From positions 1 to 12,564 of the forward strand of contig JAWUYB010000028.1 in NCBI GenBank assembly GCA_034111025.1: DNA of 12,564 nucleotides, written 5' to 3'. Made by a program: the position numbers and the translations under genes. This DNA comes from CAJXJP01 sp034111025 (GTDB lineage Bacteria; Patescibacteriota; Gracilibacteria; BD1-5; UBA6164). The notes below the pieces were generated by a model. The model did no database searches, was not told the DNA's origin, and saw nothing but the letters and a program-made list of their open reading frames with translations. The stretch's first letter is position 1, and every line of letters begins with the position of its first letter. Below, one piece after another: positions 1-8,283 of the stretch.

Positions 1-2609
1 CCACTACAACTTGTACATTCTTTTACTTCGAGAGACATTGATCTCACGTAGTAAACAGTTTTGATCCCTTGTTTCCAAGATTTCACGTAGTATTTGTATA
101 GGTCTGATGGAGATGTTTTTTGTGGGTTGATGATCCATTCAAACGATGCTGATTGGTCAATCCACTTGTAGACAACTGACATCATGTCAATTACGTCATT
201 CATATCCATGTTTACGTATTCTTTATAGTACCAGAAATTTTCTTGAGTTAAGTTAGGAGCAACCACAACTGATGGAGCAACTGAATTTGTTTCAACAAAA
301 TATCTTTTATATATTGGAAGAAGTGCTGCTGTTGTACCTACAACTCATGCAGTAGATGTATTTGGAGCTGGAGCTAAATGGTAAGCAAATCTCATACCAT
401 TTTTCTTGATATTTTTGATTAATTCTTTCCATTCACCTGCCATAGTTGAGTTTTTTTCAAACCATTCTTTATCTTTTCAGATAATGATTCCTTTTGACCA
501 TTCTGATCCTTCATATAATTCATATGATCCTTTTTCTGCTGCTAATTCGTTTGAAGATTTAAATGTGTGATATGCAAATTTTTCCATCATCAGATCAACA
601 ACATCTCTTGCTTCTTTTGAATCGTATGCAAGGTGATTTACTGCTAAATATTCAGCAAGTCCTAAGAACCCTACTCATACAGATCTATATCTTTTTGCTG
701 TTCTTTCAGCTTCTTTGATTGGGTAGTAATTTAGATCAATTACATTATCCAAAATTCTCATAACAACAGGAACTACTTTTGCAATATCTTTATCTGTATT
801 TACTTTCGCAACATTTACAGAAGCTAAGTTACACACAACAGAATCACCTGGTGTATATTTGATAACAATATTACCATCTTCTATACTTTCTTCAATATAT
901 TTAGCTGCTGAAGTATTTTGACAGATTTCAGTACATAATTGTGTAGAATAAATATTCCCTGCATGTTTATTTGGGTTCAATTTATTTACAGTATCTCTAT
1001 AGAAAACATATGGCATCCCAGTTTCAACTGTAGATTTCATGAATTTTTTGAATAGATCTTTTGCTTTTACTGTTTCGTTTAATTTTAGTTCAGGATTTTT
1101 TTCACAAGCTAGGTAATGTGCTTCAAATTCTTCACAAAAACTATCTTGAATCACTTTTCCTGTCTTATCTCTTACTTCTTTAGGATCCATTAGTGTCCAA
1201 TCTCCATTTTCTTCTACTCTTTTCATGAATAGATCTGGAATAGAAACTGCTGGGAAGATATCAAATGCTTTCCCTCTAATATCACCAGTTTCAGTTTGAA
1301 GGTCCAAGAAATCATAAATATCTCTATGCCACATATCAAGAGTAACTGATATAGCACCTGCTCTTGCACCAAGTTGATTTACAGCAATTGCTGTATCGTT
1401 GATAACTTTTACCCATGGATTCACTCATCCAGAAACACCTTCTACCCCTCTAATAGTTCCACCTTTTGAACGAATATTACCAAGATATACTCCAATACCA
1501 CCACCAAATTTTGAAATTTGAGCCATGTTTTCGATATTATGGTAGATTGCTCTGAGATCATCATCTAAGTTTAATTTAAAACAAGATGATAATTGGTGAT
1601 AATTTGTTCTAGAATTTAATAATGTTGGAGTTGGAAGTGAAATTTTTCCAGTTGAACAATATTCATAGATTTTTATTGCTGTTTTTAGTCTTGTTTCTTC
1701 TGGTTCAGGAATTGCAAGGAATAGAGCTGCACTCATGTACATTTCTTGAGGAAGTTCTTTTACAATTTTATTAGGGTTTAATAAATACCTTTTATTGTAC
1801 ATTAACATAGTTGTATAGTTGTACGATAGATCAGTTTCTTTATTAAGTTTTTTTCATGCTTTTAAAATATCTTCTTCAGAATAATATTTGTAAAAATCTT
1901 TATAATATAAACCTTTATCAATATATTCATCAAATAATTTTTTATATGATTTAGCATCATATATTTTATTAATGTTCATATCTCTGTTATTCGAAGCTTG
2001 TTTATACAGATCGATTAACGCAAGTCTCCCTGCGATATATTGCCAAGAAGTATTTTCAATAGCAATTAAATCTACAGCAGATTTAATCATCATTTTTAAA
2101 ATATCTGAAGTTTTTATATCATCAACGATATATTTTTTTAAACTTTCAGACATTTCTTCAAATTTACAAGTTCTAGCGAGTCCAAAACTAACTCTTTTAT
2201 AAGTATCTTTAACTTTCTCAATATTAAATACTTCTTTTTTCCCGTTTGTTTTTGTGATTTTTAATGAATGTTTTTCTATTTTCTTTTCTACTATTTCTTT
2301 TTCTTCTGCTCTTAATTTTTTTCTATTTGCTCTATATAAGATAAAAGCTTTTGCAATATCAAAATATTTTTGATTCATGAGCTCAGTTTCAACAGCATCT
2401 TGAATTTCTTCAACTGACATTATTGAATTATCTTCCATCTCAGAATTTGTATCTTCAAAATGTTTTACTATTTTTTCAACTAATTCTTCTACAAATTTAA
2501 TATCTTTATGTTTAATAGATTCAGCTGCTTTTTCAATAGCTCTTTCAATTCTTGTTACATCAAATGGTACTAATTCACCATCTCTTGTTTTAATAACTTT
2601 TACTCACAT
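1..2609 (-). CDS. nrdA: Class I ribonucleoside-diphosphate reductase, large (alpha) subunit, 3' end cut by the window
   Basis: This enzyme reduces ribonucleotides to deoxyribonucleotides in the cytoplasm, using a radical delivered by a beta subunit that is not in the window. About 869 codons are present. An ATP-cone lies at roughly residues 3-95, followed by the N-terminal helical domain and the ten-stranded barrel. Active-site cysteines are visible as SSC343, LC559TE561 and VC593NLASVN. The radical-transfer tyrosine pair is Y853-Y854 (KTVYYV), and a redox-shuttle tail C865TSC868 sits at the window edge. The Asn normally two residues before the catalytic Cys is Gln557. ATG at 2607-2609 is chosen because GGAAGG lies three bases upstream and the ATP-cone begins directly after it. 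Codon 2 is UGA. Further in-frame UGA glycines are at 1854-1856, 1425-1427, 675-677, 477-479 and 345-347, only about 6 of some 41 glycines. Family assignment is very secure; the class I subtype is inferred from the Tyr pair and the tail. Confidence 0.97.
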
Positions 2610-2612
2610 AAA

Positions 2613-2618
2613 CCTTCC
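2613..2618 (-). promoter_or_regulatory. Ribosome binding site of nrdA
   Basis: GGAAGG on the minus strand ends three bases before the ATG at 2609. Most other genes here have no visible Shine-Dalgarno sequence, so this one helps fix the start even though the second codon is UGA. The spacing is shorter than usual. Confidence 0.5.
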
Positions 2619-2681
2619 AAAAATTAATAATAAATTATTACTTTCTCACTCTAATACTTTTTCAAAAAATTGCTAAATATT

Positions 2682-2710
2682 TGTATACAATTGTGTTGAC
2701 AAATTGTTAA
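2682..2710 (-). promoter_or_regulatory. Probable sigma70-type promoter of nrdA
   Basis: On the minus strand TTAACA (2705-2710) and TATACA (2682-2687) are separated by exactly 17 bases. This would start the transcript near 2675 and leave a leader of about 65 bases before nrdA. The -10 element lies inside the perfect palindrome TTGTATACAA (2681-2690), and the flanking minus-strand ACACAATTGTATACA vaguely resembles an NrdR box. A repressor site over the -10 would make sense for an nrd gene, but only one copy is seen, whereas NrdR boxes normally come in pairs. The promoter is reasonable; the operator is a guess. Confidence 0.5.
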
Positions 2711-2771
2711 AAACTACAATATCGGGTACCTCCTTCCGTTTTTACCCACAAGATGTAAAAATAGGAGTTTT

Positions 2772-2795
2772 ATGCGAATACTAATAAAAAACTAA
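2772..2795 (+). CDS. Possible 7-codon leader peptide ORF
   Basis: ATG CGA ATA CTA ATA AAA AAC TAA is preceded by AGGAG four bases upstream, one of the best ribosome binding sites in the window. It would encode MRILIKN. A possible plus-strand promoter starts with TTGACA (2696-2701), though the best -10 candidates (CAATAT at 2717-2722, spacing 15) are off-spacing. A weak hairpin GGGTA/TACCC (2724-2728 with 2743-2747) lies between. It could be a regulatory leader for the frame downstream or the relic start of a decayed gene. It could equally be chance, since it is too short for coding statistics. Confidence 0.2.
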   Translation: MRILIKN

Positions 2796-2864
2796 TTTTT
2801 TCATAAATAAAGTCTTTTTTCACAACAATGTTAAAAACTAATTTTTGATGGTTATTTTGAGTAG

Positions 2865-3050
2865 TTTTTAGAAATATTTGACCATAGATGTACGACAAGT
2901 AGTGTATATGAGTTTCAATACACAAATGATCTAAAAGTTGTACTTATTGATAATGCATATATGACATATTCTAATTCTAAGCACTTAGCGCAATATTTGA
3001 ATAAAAGTCGAAATATTGCAATGAGCGAATTACATAGTAGTACAGAATAA
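2865..3050 (+). pseudogene. Start-less reading frame, probable remnant of an unidentified gene
   Basis: Between a TAG at 2862-2864 and a TAA at 3048-3050 there is an open frame of 61 codons, with protein-like composition around VYEFQYTNDLKVVLID and HLAQYLNKSRNIAM. It has no ATG, GTG or TTG near its beginning. An ATG at 2848 is in another frame and reaches TAG at 2869 after MVILSSF. A one-base shift in the T5 run at 2865-2869 would join the two into a protein of about 67 residues. A clear terminator follows 38 bases after the stop, as expected for a real gene end. It contains one CGA codon, which is very rare in this window. I do not recognise the family. Truncated gene, single-base lesion, frameshifting and chance all remain possible. 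Apart from this frame, the tiny ORF and the nrdA signals, I see nothing in 2610-3113. Confidence 0.3.
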
Positions 3051-3088
3051 ATCTTACTTTTATAGTATAGATTTATGAATTATAAAAG

Positions 3089-3111
3089 ACCACGTTGATC
3101 GTGGTTTTTTT
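3089..3111 (+). terminator. Rho-independent terminator
   Basis: ACCACG (3089-3094), loop TTGAT, CGTGGT (3100-3105), then a run of T to 3111. The stem is six perfect pairs and GC-rich for this genome. It terminates plus-strand transcription from the 2696-3050 region. On the minus strand it lies directly after the S51 peptidase gene and has a shorter T-tract (TCTTTTA), so it may work weakly in both directions. Confidence 0.8.
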
Positions 3112-3126
3112 ATTTAACTATTTTCA
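3106..3126. repeat. 21-bp direct repeat at a gene end, copy 1
   Basis: This stretch is identical to 3743-3763. It covers the T-tract of the neighbouring terminator plus the last three sense codons and stop of the minus-strand gene, giving the same C-terminus ENS-stop in two unrelated proteins (S51 peptidase here, RmuC at copy 2). The shared core is ATTTAACTATTTTCA. Confidence 0.6.
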
Positions 3127-3671
3127 ATAACAATATATTTTCATTCTTCAATAAACTTTAATTCCACGTCAAATGATAAGTTTTCTAGCATTTCCCTTCA
3201 AATACTTTTTTTATCATAATGACACATAGTTCATATATTTAATAATCAAATTCATTGAGTAATTGATTGATAATCATTTGAAAATGAAACTTCTGACAAA
3301 ATATTTGTTCATGCTGAACTTCAAGCAATGATTTTTCATTGAAATATTTTTTTATGATCTTTTAAGAAAATCATATTATTTAAAAGTGAATTATAATCTC
3401 ATCAAGTTATGTAAATATACTTAGAAGACTTTATTTGTTCTAATAAGATTTGACTACTATTATTAGCTAACTCAGACTGTATTTGAATATCTACAAAATT
3501 ATTTACCATTTTTTGAAACATTCCATTCGTAAAAATTTTATCTATTTTAGCAAAAGCAATACATAAGATTTTATCTGTAGGCTTATAATCTTTCAAAAAA
3601 TCTTCAAAGAATTTTTTATTGTTTTCAGTTTTCTCAGAAGCCATTCAACCATGTAAATAATATTGAGTCAT
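3114..3671 (-). CDS. Peptidase family S51 protein (PepE / cyanophycinase-like)
   Basis: A 185-residue protein, cytoplasmic with no signal peptide. The family consists of serine hydrolases with a glutamine-amidotransferase-like fold; PepE cleaves dipeptides with N-terminal Asp. The start YYLHGGMAS, the ITGGD stretch (residues 88-92), the nucleophile elbow AGSSAG (116-121, Ser119) and the later GLLNIGTMCHYD segment with His151 match the order of S51 motifs by eye. It is somewhat shorter than typical PepE, about 200-230 residues. UGA encodes about 11 of 13 glycines, including both of the GG after IT and both glycines of the elbow, so under the standard code the catalytic half disappears. ATG at 3669-3671 is chosen because the HGG motif follows at once; no Shine-Dalgarno is seen. 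It stands alone behind the rmuC terminator. Substrate is unknown: dipeptidase, cyanophycinase-like and regulatory members all exist. Confidence 0.8.
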
Positions 3672-3714
3672 AATAGTAAATAAAAGATATAATTAATATT
3701 AGTATATAGAAAAT

Positions 3715-3748
3715 AAAAAACTTCAAAATAATTATTTTGAAGTTTTTT
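3715..3748. terminator. Symmetrical hairpin terminator after rmuC
   Basis: A perfect inverted repeat with 11-base arms CTTCAAAATAA / TTATTTTGAAG (3721-3742), extended by A6 on the left and T6 on the right. It lies three bases beyond the rmuC stop codon and ends the ruvA-kinase-rmuC operon. The symmetry means it could stop transcripts in both directions. The stem is AT-rich apart from its base, as expected in this genome. Confidence 0.8.
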
Positions 3749-3763
3749 ATTTAACTATTTTCA
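3743..3763. repeat. 21-bp direct repeat at a gene end, copy 2
   Basis: Identical to 3106-3126. Here it covers the T-tract of the rmuC terminator and the final codons ENS-stop of rmuC. The hairpins beside the two copies are different, so only the tract and coding tail are shared. Confidence 0.6.
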
Positions 3764-4803
3764 GGTTTTTCCAATTGTTTCACTTCATATTCCCCTCACG
3801 CTTCTCATTCAGTTATTTTTAGTACATCTTTGTCTATCAGTTTGAACTTATGAGATGCTTCATTGAAATGTGAAACTGTTGTTCAGAGAGACTTTCACAT
3901 TTTTTCTATGTACACTTCATAAGCAGTTAAATGCTTTCAGAGTTTCTCTACATGTTTTTGTATATCTTTTGCTGCTTCTTCGATTTGAAGTGCTCTGAGT
4001 CCTTGCATTACCGTTTGGAGGTAGGCATAGAAACTTGTAGGACTTACTATAATTACTCTTTTTTCTTTAAATGCGTATTCTATGAGATCCGTTGCATGTA
4101 CATTTCAAACTTTAGAAACGAGTAAGTCATAATAGATTCATTCACTTGGAAGAAACATAAAAGCAAAATCCATTGTCCCCTCTTCTGGTCTGATATATTT
4201 ACTTGTTTCATCGATTCTTTTTTTAAGATCATTTCTGAACTCTTTTTCATATTTTTCTTTATCTGTTTTCGTTTCTGATTCTAATATTCTATTATAATTC
4301 TCTAATGAAAATTTCGAATCTATAGGAATTATTTTTTCTTTTACAAAAATAACTGCATCTGGTTTTTCTCAATTTTTGAACTCATATTGAAGTTTATAAT
4401 TATCTGGTGGCAATATATTTTTTAAAACTGTTTCTAAAAAATATTCTCATAAAATTCCTCTTTGTTTTGGATTTTTTAAAATATTTTCAAGTCACTCTAA
4501 TTGTCCTCAAATATCCTGAATTTGTTTATTTGTTTCTTCTAATGAAGTTAATTTTTTTGTTATTTCTTCTATTTTTTGAGAAGCATTTCTTGAAATATTC
4601 GCATTTGTTTCAAAATTTTTCGACATATTTCTATTTGATTCCCCTAGTTTATATTCCACAAGTTTATTCATATGTAACATTTGATCTTGCAGCATCTTAA
4701 ACTCTCCTGAATTATCAGTTGAGCGTTGTTTTCTTGTAAGTAGAAAAAATATTACAAAGAGTAATAGAGTTACGAGGATTATGAGTGTTACTTCTAAAGA
4801 CAT
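3751..4803 (-). CDS. rmuC: DNA recombination protein RmuC homolog
   Basis: RmuC proteins are membrane-anchored, coiled-coil proteins with a restriction-endonuclease-like core that limit inversions at short inverted repeats. This 350-residue copy has one N-terminal membrane helix (about 4-23) followed by RKQR. A long charged coiled coil runs over about 30-98. The conserved core includes NPKQRGILGEY (111-121), KPDAVIF and IPIDSKF (159-165), with later motifs DFAFMFLPSE and VIIVSPTSFYAYL. About 11 UGA glycines are needed to read it, starting right after IQDI and including the GE of the core. ATG at 4801-4803 directly precedes the membrane helix. It begins five bases after the kinase stop codon, so the two are co-transcribed and probably translationally coupled. 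The identification is firm; the exact biochemical role of the family is not well defined. Confidence 0.93.
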
Positions 4804-4808
4804 GATTT

Positions 4809-5408
4809 TTATTTAATAATATTTTCAAGATATTCTTTTATTTCATTTAATGTATTTTCTCTTTTTTTGTCTAAAATAAAATATTTTTTATCTAATTTCC
4901 TAGAACTCTCTAAATAATATTTATTTGTTAGTTTTAAATACTGAGCTTCTATCTTTCTCGTCTTAGGATCTTTTCACCATAATCACCTAGTTTGTAATAT
5001 TGATTCCACTCTTTTTTCATCCTCATCCACGATAAAAATAGGAATAACTTTAATCTTATCACTTGCTAATTGATCAACAAAATCTGGATGAATACTAATT
5101 CATTCAATAATATAAAAATCCCAATCATTGTTATTATTAATAAAAGATTTTATTCATTTAAAAACCTCTGTATCTCTTTTATATTCCATATCCAATGTTT
5201 CTTGAATATTAAATTTTTGATAATGTTCTTTGGCTGTTCATTTAAAAATAAATAAATTGTTATTTTTCTCTTTTTCTAATATATTTTGTAACCAATTACG
5301 TATGAAATCTCCAGATAACCATGGACAGCATAAATGTTCAGATAAAGATTTAGCTAAAGTAGATTTTCAAGTTGCAGGAGCTCAACCTATTAGTATTATT
5401 TGTTTCAT
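4809..5408 (-). CDS. Small P-loop kinase, AAA_33 / 2-phosphoglycerate kinase-like
   Basis: A 199-residue cytoplasmic protein starting MKQIILIGGAPATGKST, a textbook Walker A (GGAPATGKST, residues 8-17) in which the second and third glycines are UGA. A likely Walker B-type strand is DFYIIEGISIHP, and IFIVDEDEKR followed by LQTRGLWGKDPKTRK resembles the lid and arginine region of small-molecule kinases. This recalls the 2-phosphoglycerate kinase / AAA_33 group, but nucleoside or RNA-end kinase activity is equally possible; I infer only ATP-dependent phosphotransfer. It carries about 7 UGA glycines. The start at 5406-5408 is fixed by the Walker strand that follows at once. It lies 31 bases after ruvA and 5 before rmuC, so it is the middle gene of a repair operon, which hints at a DNA- or nucleotide-linked substrate without proving it. 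Confidence 0.7.
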
Positions 5409-5439
5409 AAAATGTTTTATAATCAATATAAACCTATAA

Positions 5440-6036
5440 TTAACTTAATTCTCTAATACAATACGGTAAAATAGTTCAAATATCATCCATCTCTTCTGGT
5501 AATTTCGATAATATCACATCCACATCGCTTGGGTGATATCACATATTTACGAGAGTATTTTTAATATCTGATGCAATATGAGATTCTAATCTAATAGTAT
5601 TTGATTTATTTTCTGATGTTATAATATTAGCATTTACAACGAAGTCTTTATCTCTGAGTTCAAGAATAATTTTTTCAGCCATTTTTTTTCAAATTCATTT
5701 AATTCCTTCTATCGTTTTATTATCTGCCATTTGTACAGCTCATATTAGTTTTTCTACTCAAAGTGATAGTATTAACATAGCGACTTTCCCTCATACTCAT
5801 GAAATTTTGATAAGTTCTGTAAATACATCTTTATCATTTTTATCTAAAAATCCGAATAAACTCTCAGAATTTTCCGTTCTATGATGATAAATATGTAAAT
5901 GTACTGTTTCCTCTAAGGCAATTCTTGAATAAATCACTTCATTTATTACAACACTATATCATACTCAACTAGACGTTAGAATAAGGCATTCTTGCATGCT
6001 AAGTTCAATAATTTTTCATTGTAAATATCCAATCAT
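5440..6036 (-). CDS. ruvA: Holliday junction branch migration protein RuvA
   Basis: RuvA binds four-way junctions as a tetramer and loads the RuvB motor. The 198 residues match the usual length. An OB-fold domain begins MIGYLQGKIIE and ends near LFGF (60-63). Two helix-hairpin-helix motifs follow, ISGVGGKVA (78-86) and IKGIGKKMAE (112-121), then a linker and the RuvB-binding C-terminal domain (NTLVNMGYHPSDV). The acidic pin, Glu-Asp in E. coli, appears as Glu55-Asn56. About 11 of 15 glycines are UGA, including hairpin glycines that contact DNA. Two ATGs are adjacent (6037-6039 and 6034-6036); I take the second because the family begins at MIG. No Shine-Dalgarno is present. It is first in the operon; ruvB and ruvC are not in the window. 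Confidence 0.95.
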
Positions 6037-6065
6037 CATATATGTATTATAAATAATATATACTG

Positions 6066-6071
6066 ATTATA
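6066..6071 (-). promoter_or_regulatory. Possible -10 element of the ruvA operon
   Basis: TATAAT on the minus strand lies about 27 bases before the ruvA start, with TTGCAT upstream at 15-base spacing, which is short. The very AT-rich divergent spacer 6040-6197 makes chance matches likely. If real, the leader would be only about 20 bases, in keeping with the missing Shine-Dalgarno. Confidence 0.35.
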
Positions 6072-6133
6072 TACAAATATATAAAAATGCAAAAATACTC
6101 CTATAAAAACTTAGCTAAAATATAAGAAATTAT

Positions 6134-6163
6134 TTGCATAATATAGCTTAGATATGATAAAAT
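6134..6163 (+). promoter_or_regulatory. Possible promoter of the 663-residue protein gene
   Basis: TTGCAT (6134-6139) and TAAAAT (6158-6163) are separated by 18 bases, about 35 bases before the ATG at 6198. The region is nearly all A and T, so confidence is low. Confidence 0.3.
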
Positions 6164-6197
6164 ATATTTATATATAATTTTTCTTAACTATCATCAT

Positions 6198-8189
6198 ATG
6201 TCAGTGGATCAAATTACATCTATGAATGCAGAACAAATCGAGAGTAATCTTGATAGTATTTATGAAAAAATGAATCAACCTGAAATTCAAACAATGGTAG
6301 AAGATAAAATACAATCTATTACTGATAAAATTCCTGAATTTCAATGAAAAACACCCAAAGAAATTTATGAAAGGTTTTGGTGAGAATACTCTGAAACTCC
6401 AGAAAAATTAGCAAAAGTTTTTTCTTATGTTTTTAGAAAACTCAGAGATGGTATAGAGGTAACAGAAAATTTTATTCAAGTAAATTTAAGAAATCCTTCA
6501 TCTAGACTATCAATACACCAAGATGGAGATATTGATAATATTCTCGGTTCTCTCAATCATTGAGTAACCATTAAGTCCCTCGATGAAAAAATTGAACATG
6601 AAGGGATAATTTTTATCAAAATAGAATTTTTTTGAAATAATTGAAATGTAAAAACATGATATATTTCTGAAGAATTCACTAAACCAGCTGATTCTGATTC
6701 ATTAAAACAACTCAACGGTTATATTAGGTCGATAGGATTAAATCCAACAAAAGAATTAAAAAAGGAAACATTTCAAAGAGTCTATTTTTTAAAGGATTAT
6801 AACGAAAATAAAACCAGGGATAATAATGAGGTATATCACAAACTCGTACAAGATTATGAACTACGTAGACTCATAGAATTAGAAGAATGTAGATTAGCTT
6901 GTTTAGCTGAATTAGAAGAAACAAAAGAACTCGCAGTAGAAAAAATAGAAAATAACGATATCTCTCATACTTATCCAGTTTGAATAATTTCAGAGTTTGG
7001 TTATGAAACTGATTGACTCACTCAAGAAGATATTAGAAATAATAGTATTAAACAAAAAAATCAATTATCAAAAGAACTAGGTACGAACTTTATAAACAAA
7101 TATATTCCTGATTTTTTAATAAATTCAACAAATATCCCTAAAGATGAAATACAAATTCCTTTCAGGCCTTTTGAAGAGATTCAAGTAGAAAAAAATGTAA
7201 ACATTACTGAATCTAGTGTAAGAAAACAAAAAAAAATTATAGAACTAAAAGAAAAAATAGACATAAAACTAGATAGACAAGATACTTCAAAAAAGGCAGT
7301 GGAATCTCCGATCAATACTCCTGAATTTATATTAAATAAAATAAAAAATAATTCAGATATTACTTCTTACTTAGAAAATAAATATAATAATATTAACTTT
7401 GAAGATAATTTAGAAAAATTTCAAAAATCTATAGGATCAATATGAAATGATTTTAAGAGTTTAGTTATGTCTTATACTTACCTATTTCAACATTCATTTA
7501 ATAAATGAAGTTCTATTCAATTATGAGATTACTATAAGCTTGTTTCATGAAAAAATTGGTCAGATTTGACTACTAATAACAGAAATAATCTCTTTAAAAA
7601 ATATGCTTGAGAAGTAAATGAAATTTATTCAGGTAAAAAAATGTCTAATAATTTAACAATACTTCGTGGTCTAATTATCGAGAATGAACTTTGAGCTCCT
7701 GTTGAAAATAAAATAAAAGAGGAGAAAATCAAACCTCTAGATATATATAAGCATATTTGATTAAACACTTCTGACTTACGTTACTTTAATATTACAGATA
7801 CTGAAAGAGAAACAAAAAATTTTATGTGTTCTAGAGAGGTTGCTGATCAATTAGAAGAAGATGGTTATACTGTAATTAGAGACCATAGTGAAAATTTATA
7901 TAATCAATGAAAAGTGGAATATTGAGTTGAAAAATTAATTCATCAACTGAAACAAGAAGCATTTATTAATAAATATAACATCTTTGATTTAGCAATAAAA
8001 TATATAAAAAAAGATGGTTCAAAATGATACCATAGAACCATAGCTAAATTACTAAAAAATTGAGATATTTATACAAAAGATAATTATCATCAATGATTTG
8101 CTCAAAATATTAACGAATTCCCACTCAATAAAAGAGATGCTCAATATGTCATAATTTCTATGCACAAACAACAACAAAACAACTCATAG
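6198..8189 (+). CDS. Uncharacterised 663-residue protein with an SH3-like domain
   Basis: I do not recognise the family. One continuous frame of 664 codons is obtained with about 20 UGA glycines. No signal peptide or membrane helix is evident. The N-terminus (1-90) is charged and helical. Residues about 93-160 look like a bacterial SH3 domain: VNLRNPSSRL, then ILGSLNHGVTIKSLDEK, then FIKIEFFG and TGYISEEF, the usual path of strands ending in a GYI motif. A Glu/Lys-rich probable coiled coil follows at about 219-260, then a low-complexity Lys/Glu/Asn linker (about 330-430). The C-terminal third is richer in aromatics (SYTYLFQHSF, DYYKLVSGKNW) and ends in MHKQQQNNS. It stands alone between divergent ruvA and the convergent pilin gene, with its own terminator. 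Bacterial SH3 domains often bind cell-wall peptides, but without an export signal a wall role is unproven. The start ATG has no Shine-Dalgarno; a later in-frame ATG exists at codon 9. Confidence 0.85.
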
Positions 8190-8200
8190 GAGTTGTTTTT
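8176..8200 (+). terminator. Terminator overlapping the end of the preceding gene
   Basis: AAAACAACTC, loop ATAG, GAGTTGTTTT and a T-tract to 8200. The TAG stop codon (8187-8189) of the 663-residue protein lies in the loop, and the left arm encodes its last residues (Gln/Asn-Asn-Ser). On the minus strand the hairpin is followed by TTTTGTTGTTG, so it may also stop the convergent pilin transcript. Confidence 0.8.
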
Positions 8201-8283
8201 TATCTTATATAGATATCTTGCTTAATTATAAGATCTACTCATCTGTTTGTAGTTCTATATAAACTCACATTATAATTTTTATA

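Noticed and set aside
1972..2202. Plus-strand open frame of 76 codons
   Set aside because: It lies antisense inside nrdA, whose protein sequence is unmistakable there; no homology signal of its own.
2724..2747. Hairpin GGGTA/TACCC, and the AAGGAGGT on the minus strand inside it, as a riboswitch or translation start
   Set aside because: The stem is only five pairs with a 14-base loop, it lies outside the predicted nrdA transcript, and no real frame follows the AAGGAGGT.
2704..2846. Repeated TAAAAACTA motifs as a possible CRISPR or iteron array
   Set aside because: Only three short AT-rich copies at irregular spacing, with no constant spacer length; too weak for an array or origin.
3931..4700. 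Plus-strand open frames at 3931-4125 and 4407-4700
   Set aside because: Both are antisense to rmuC; their Phe/Leu/Ile-rich translations are the mirror of Lys/Glu-rich coiled-coil coding sequence.
5070..5439. Plus-strand open frames at 5070-5255 and 5230-5439
   Set aside because: Antisense to the P-loop kinase gene, which reads through continuously with UGA as Gly.
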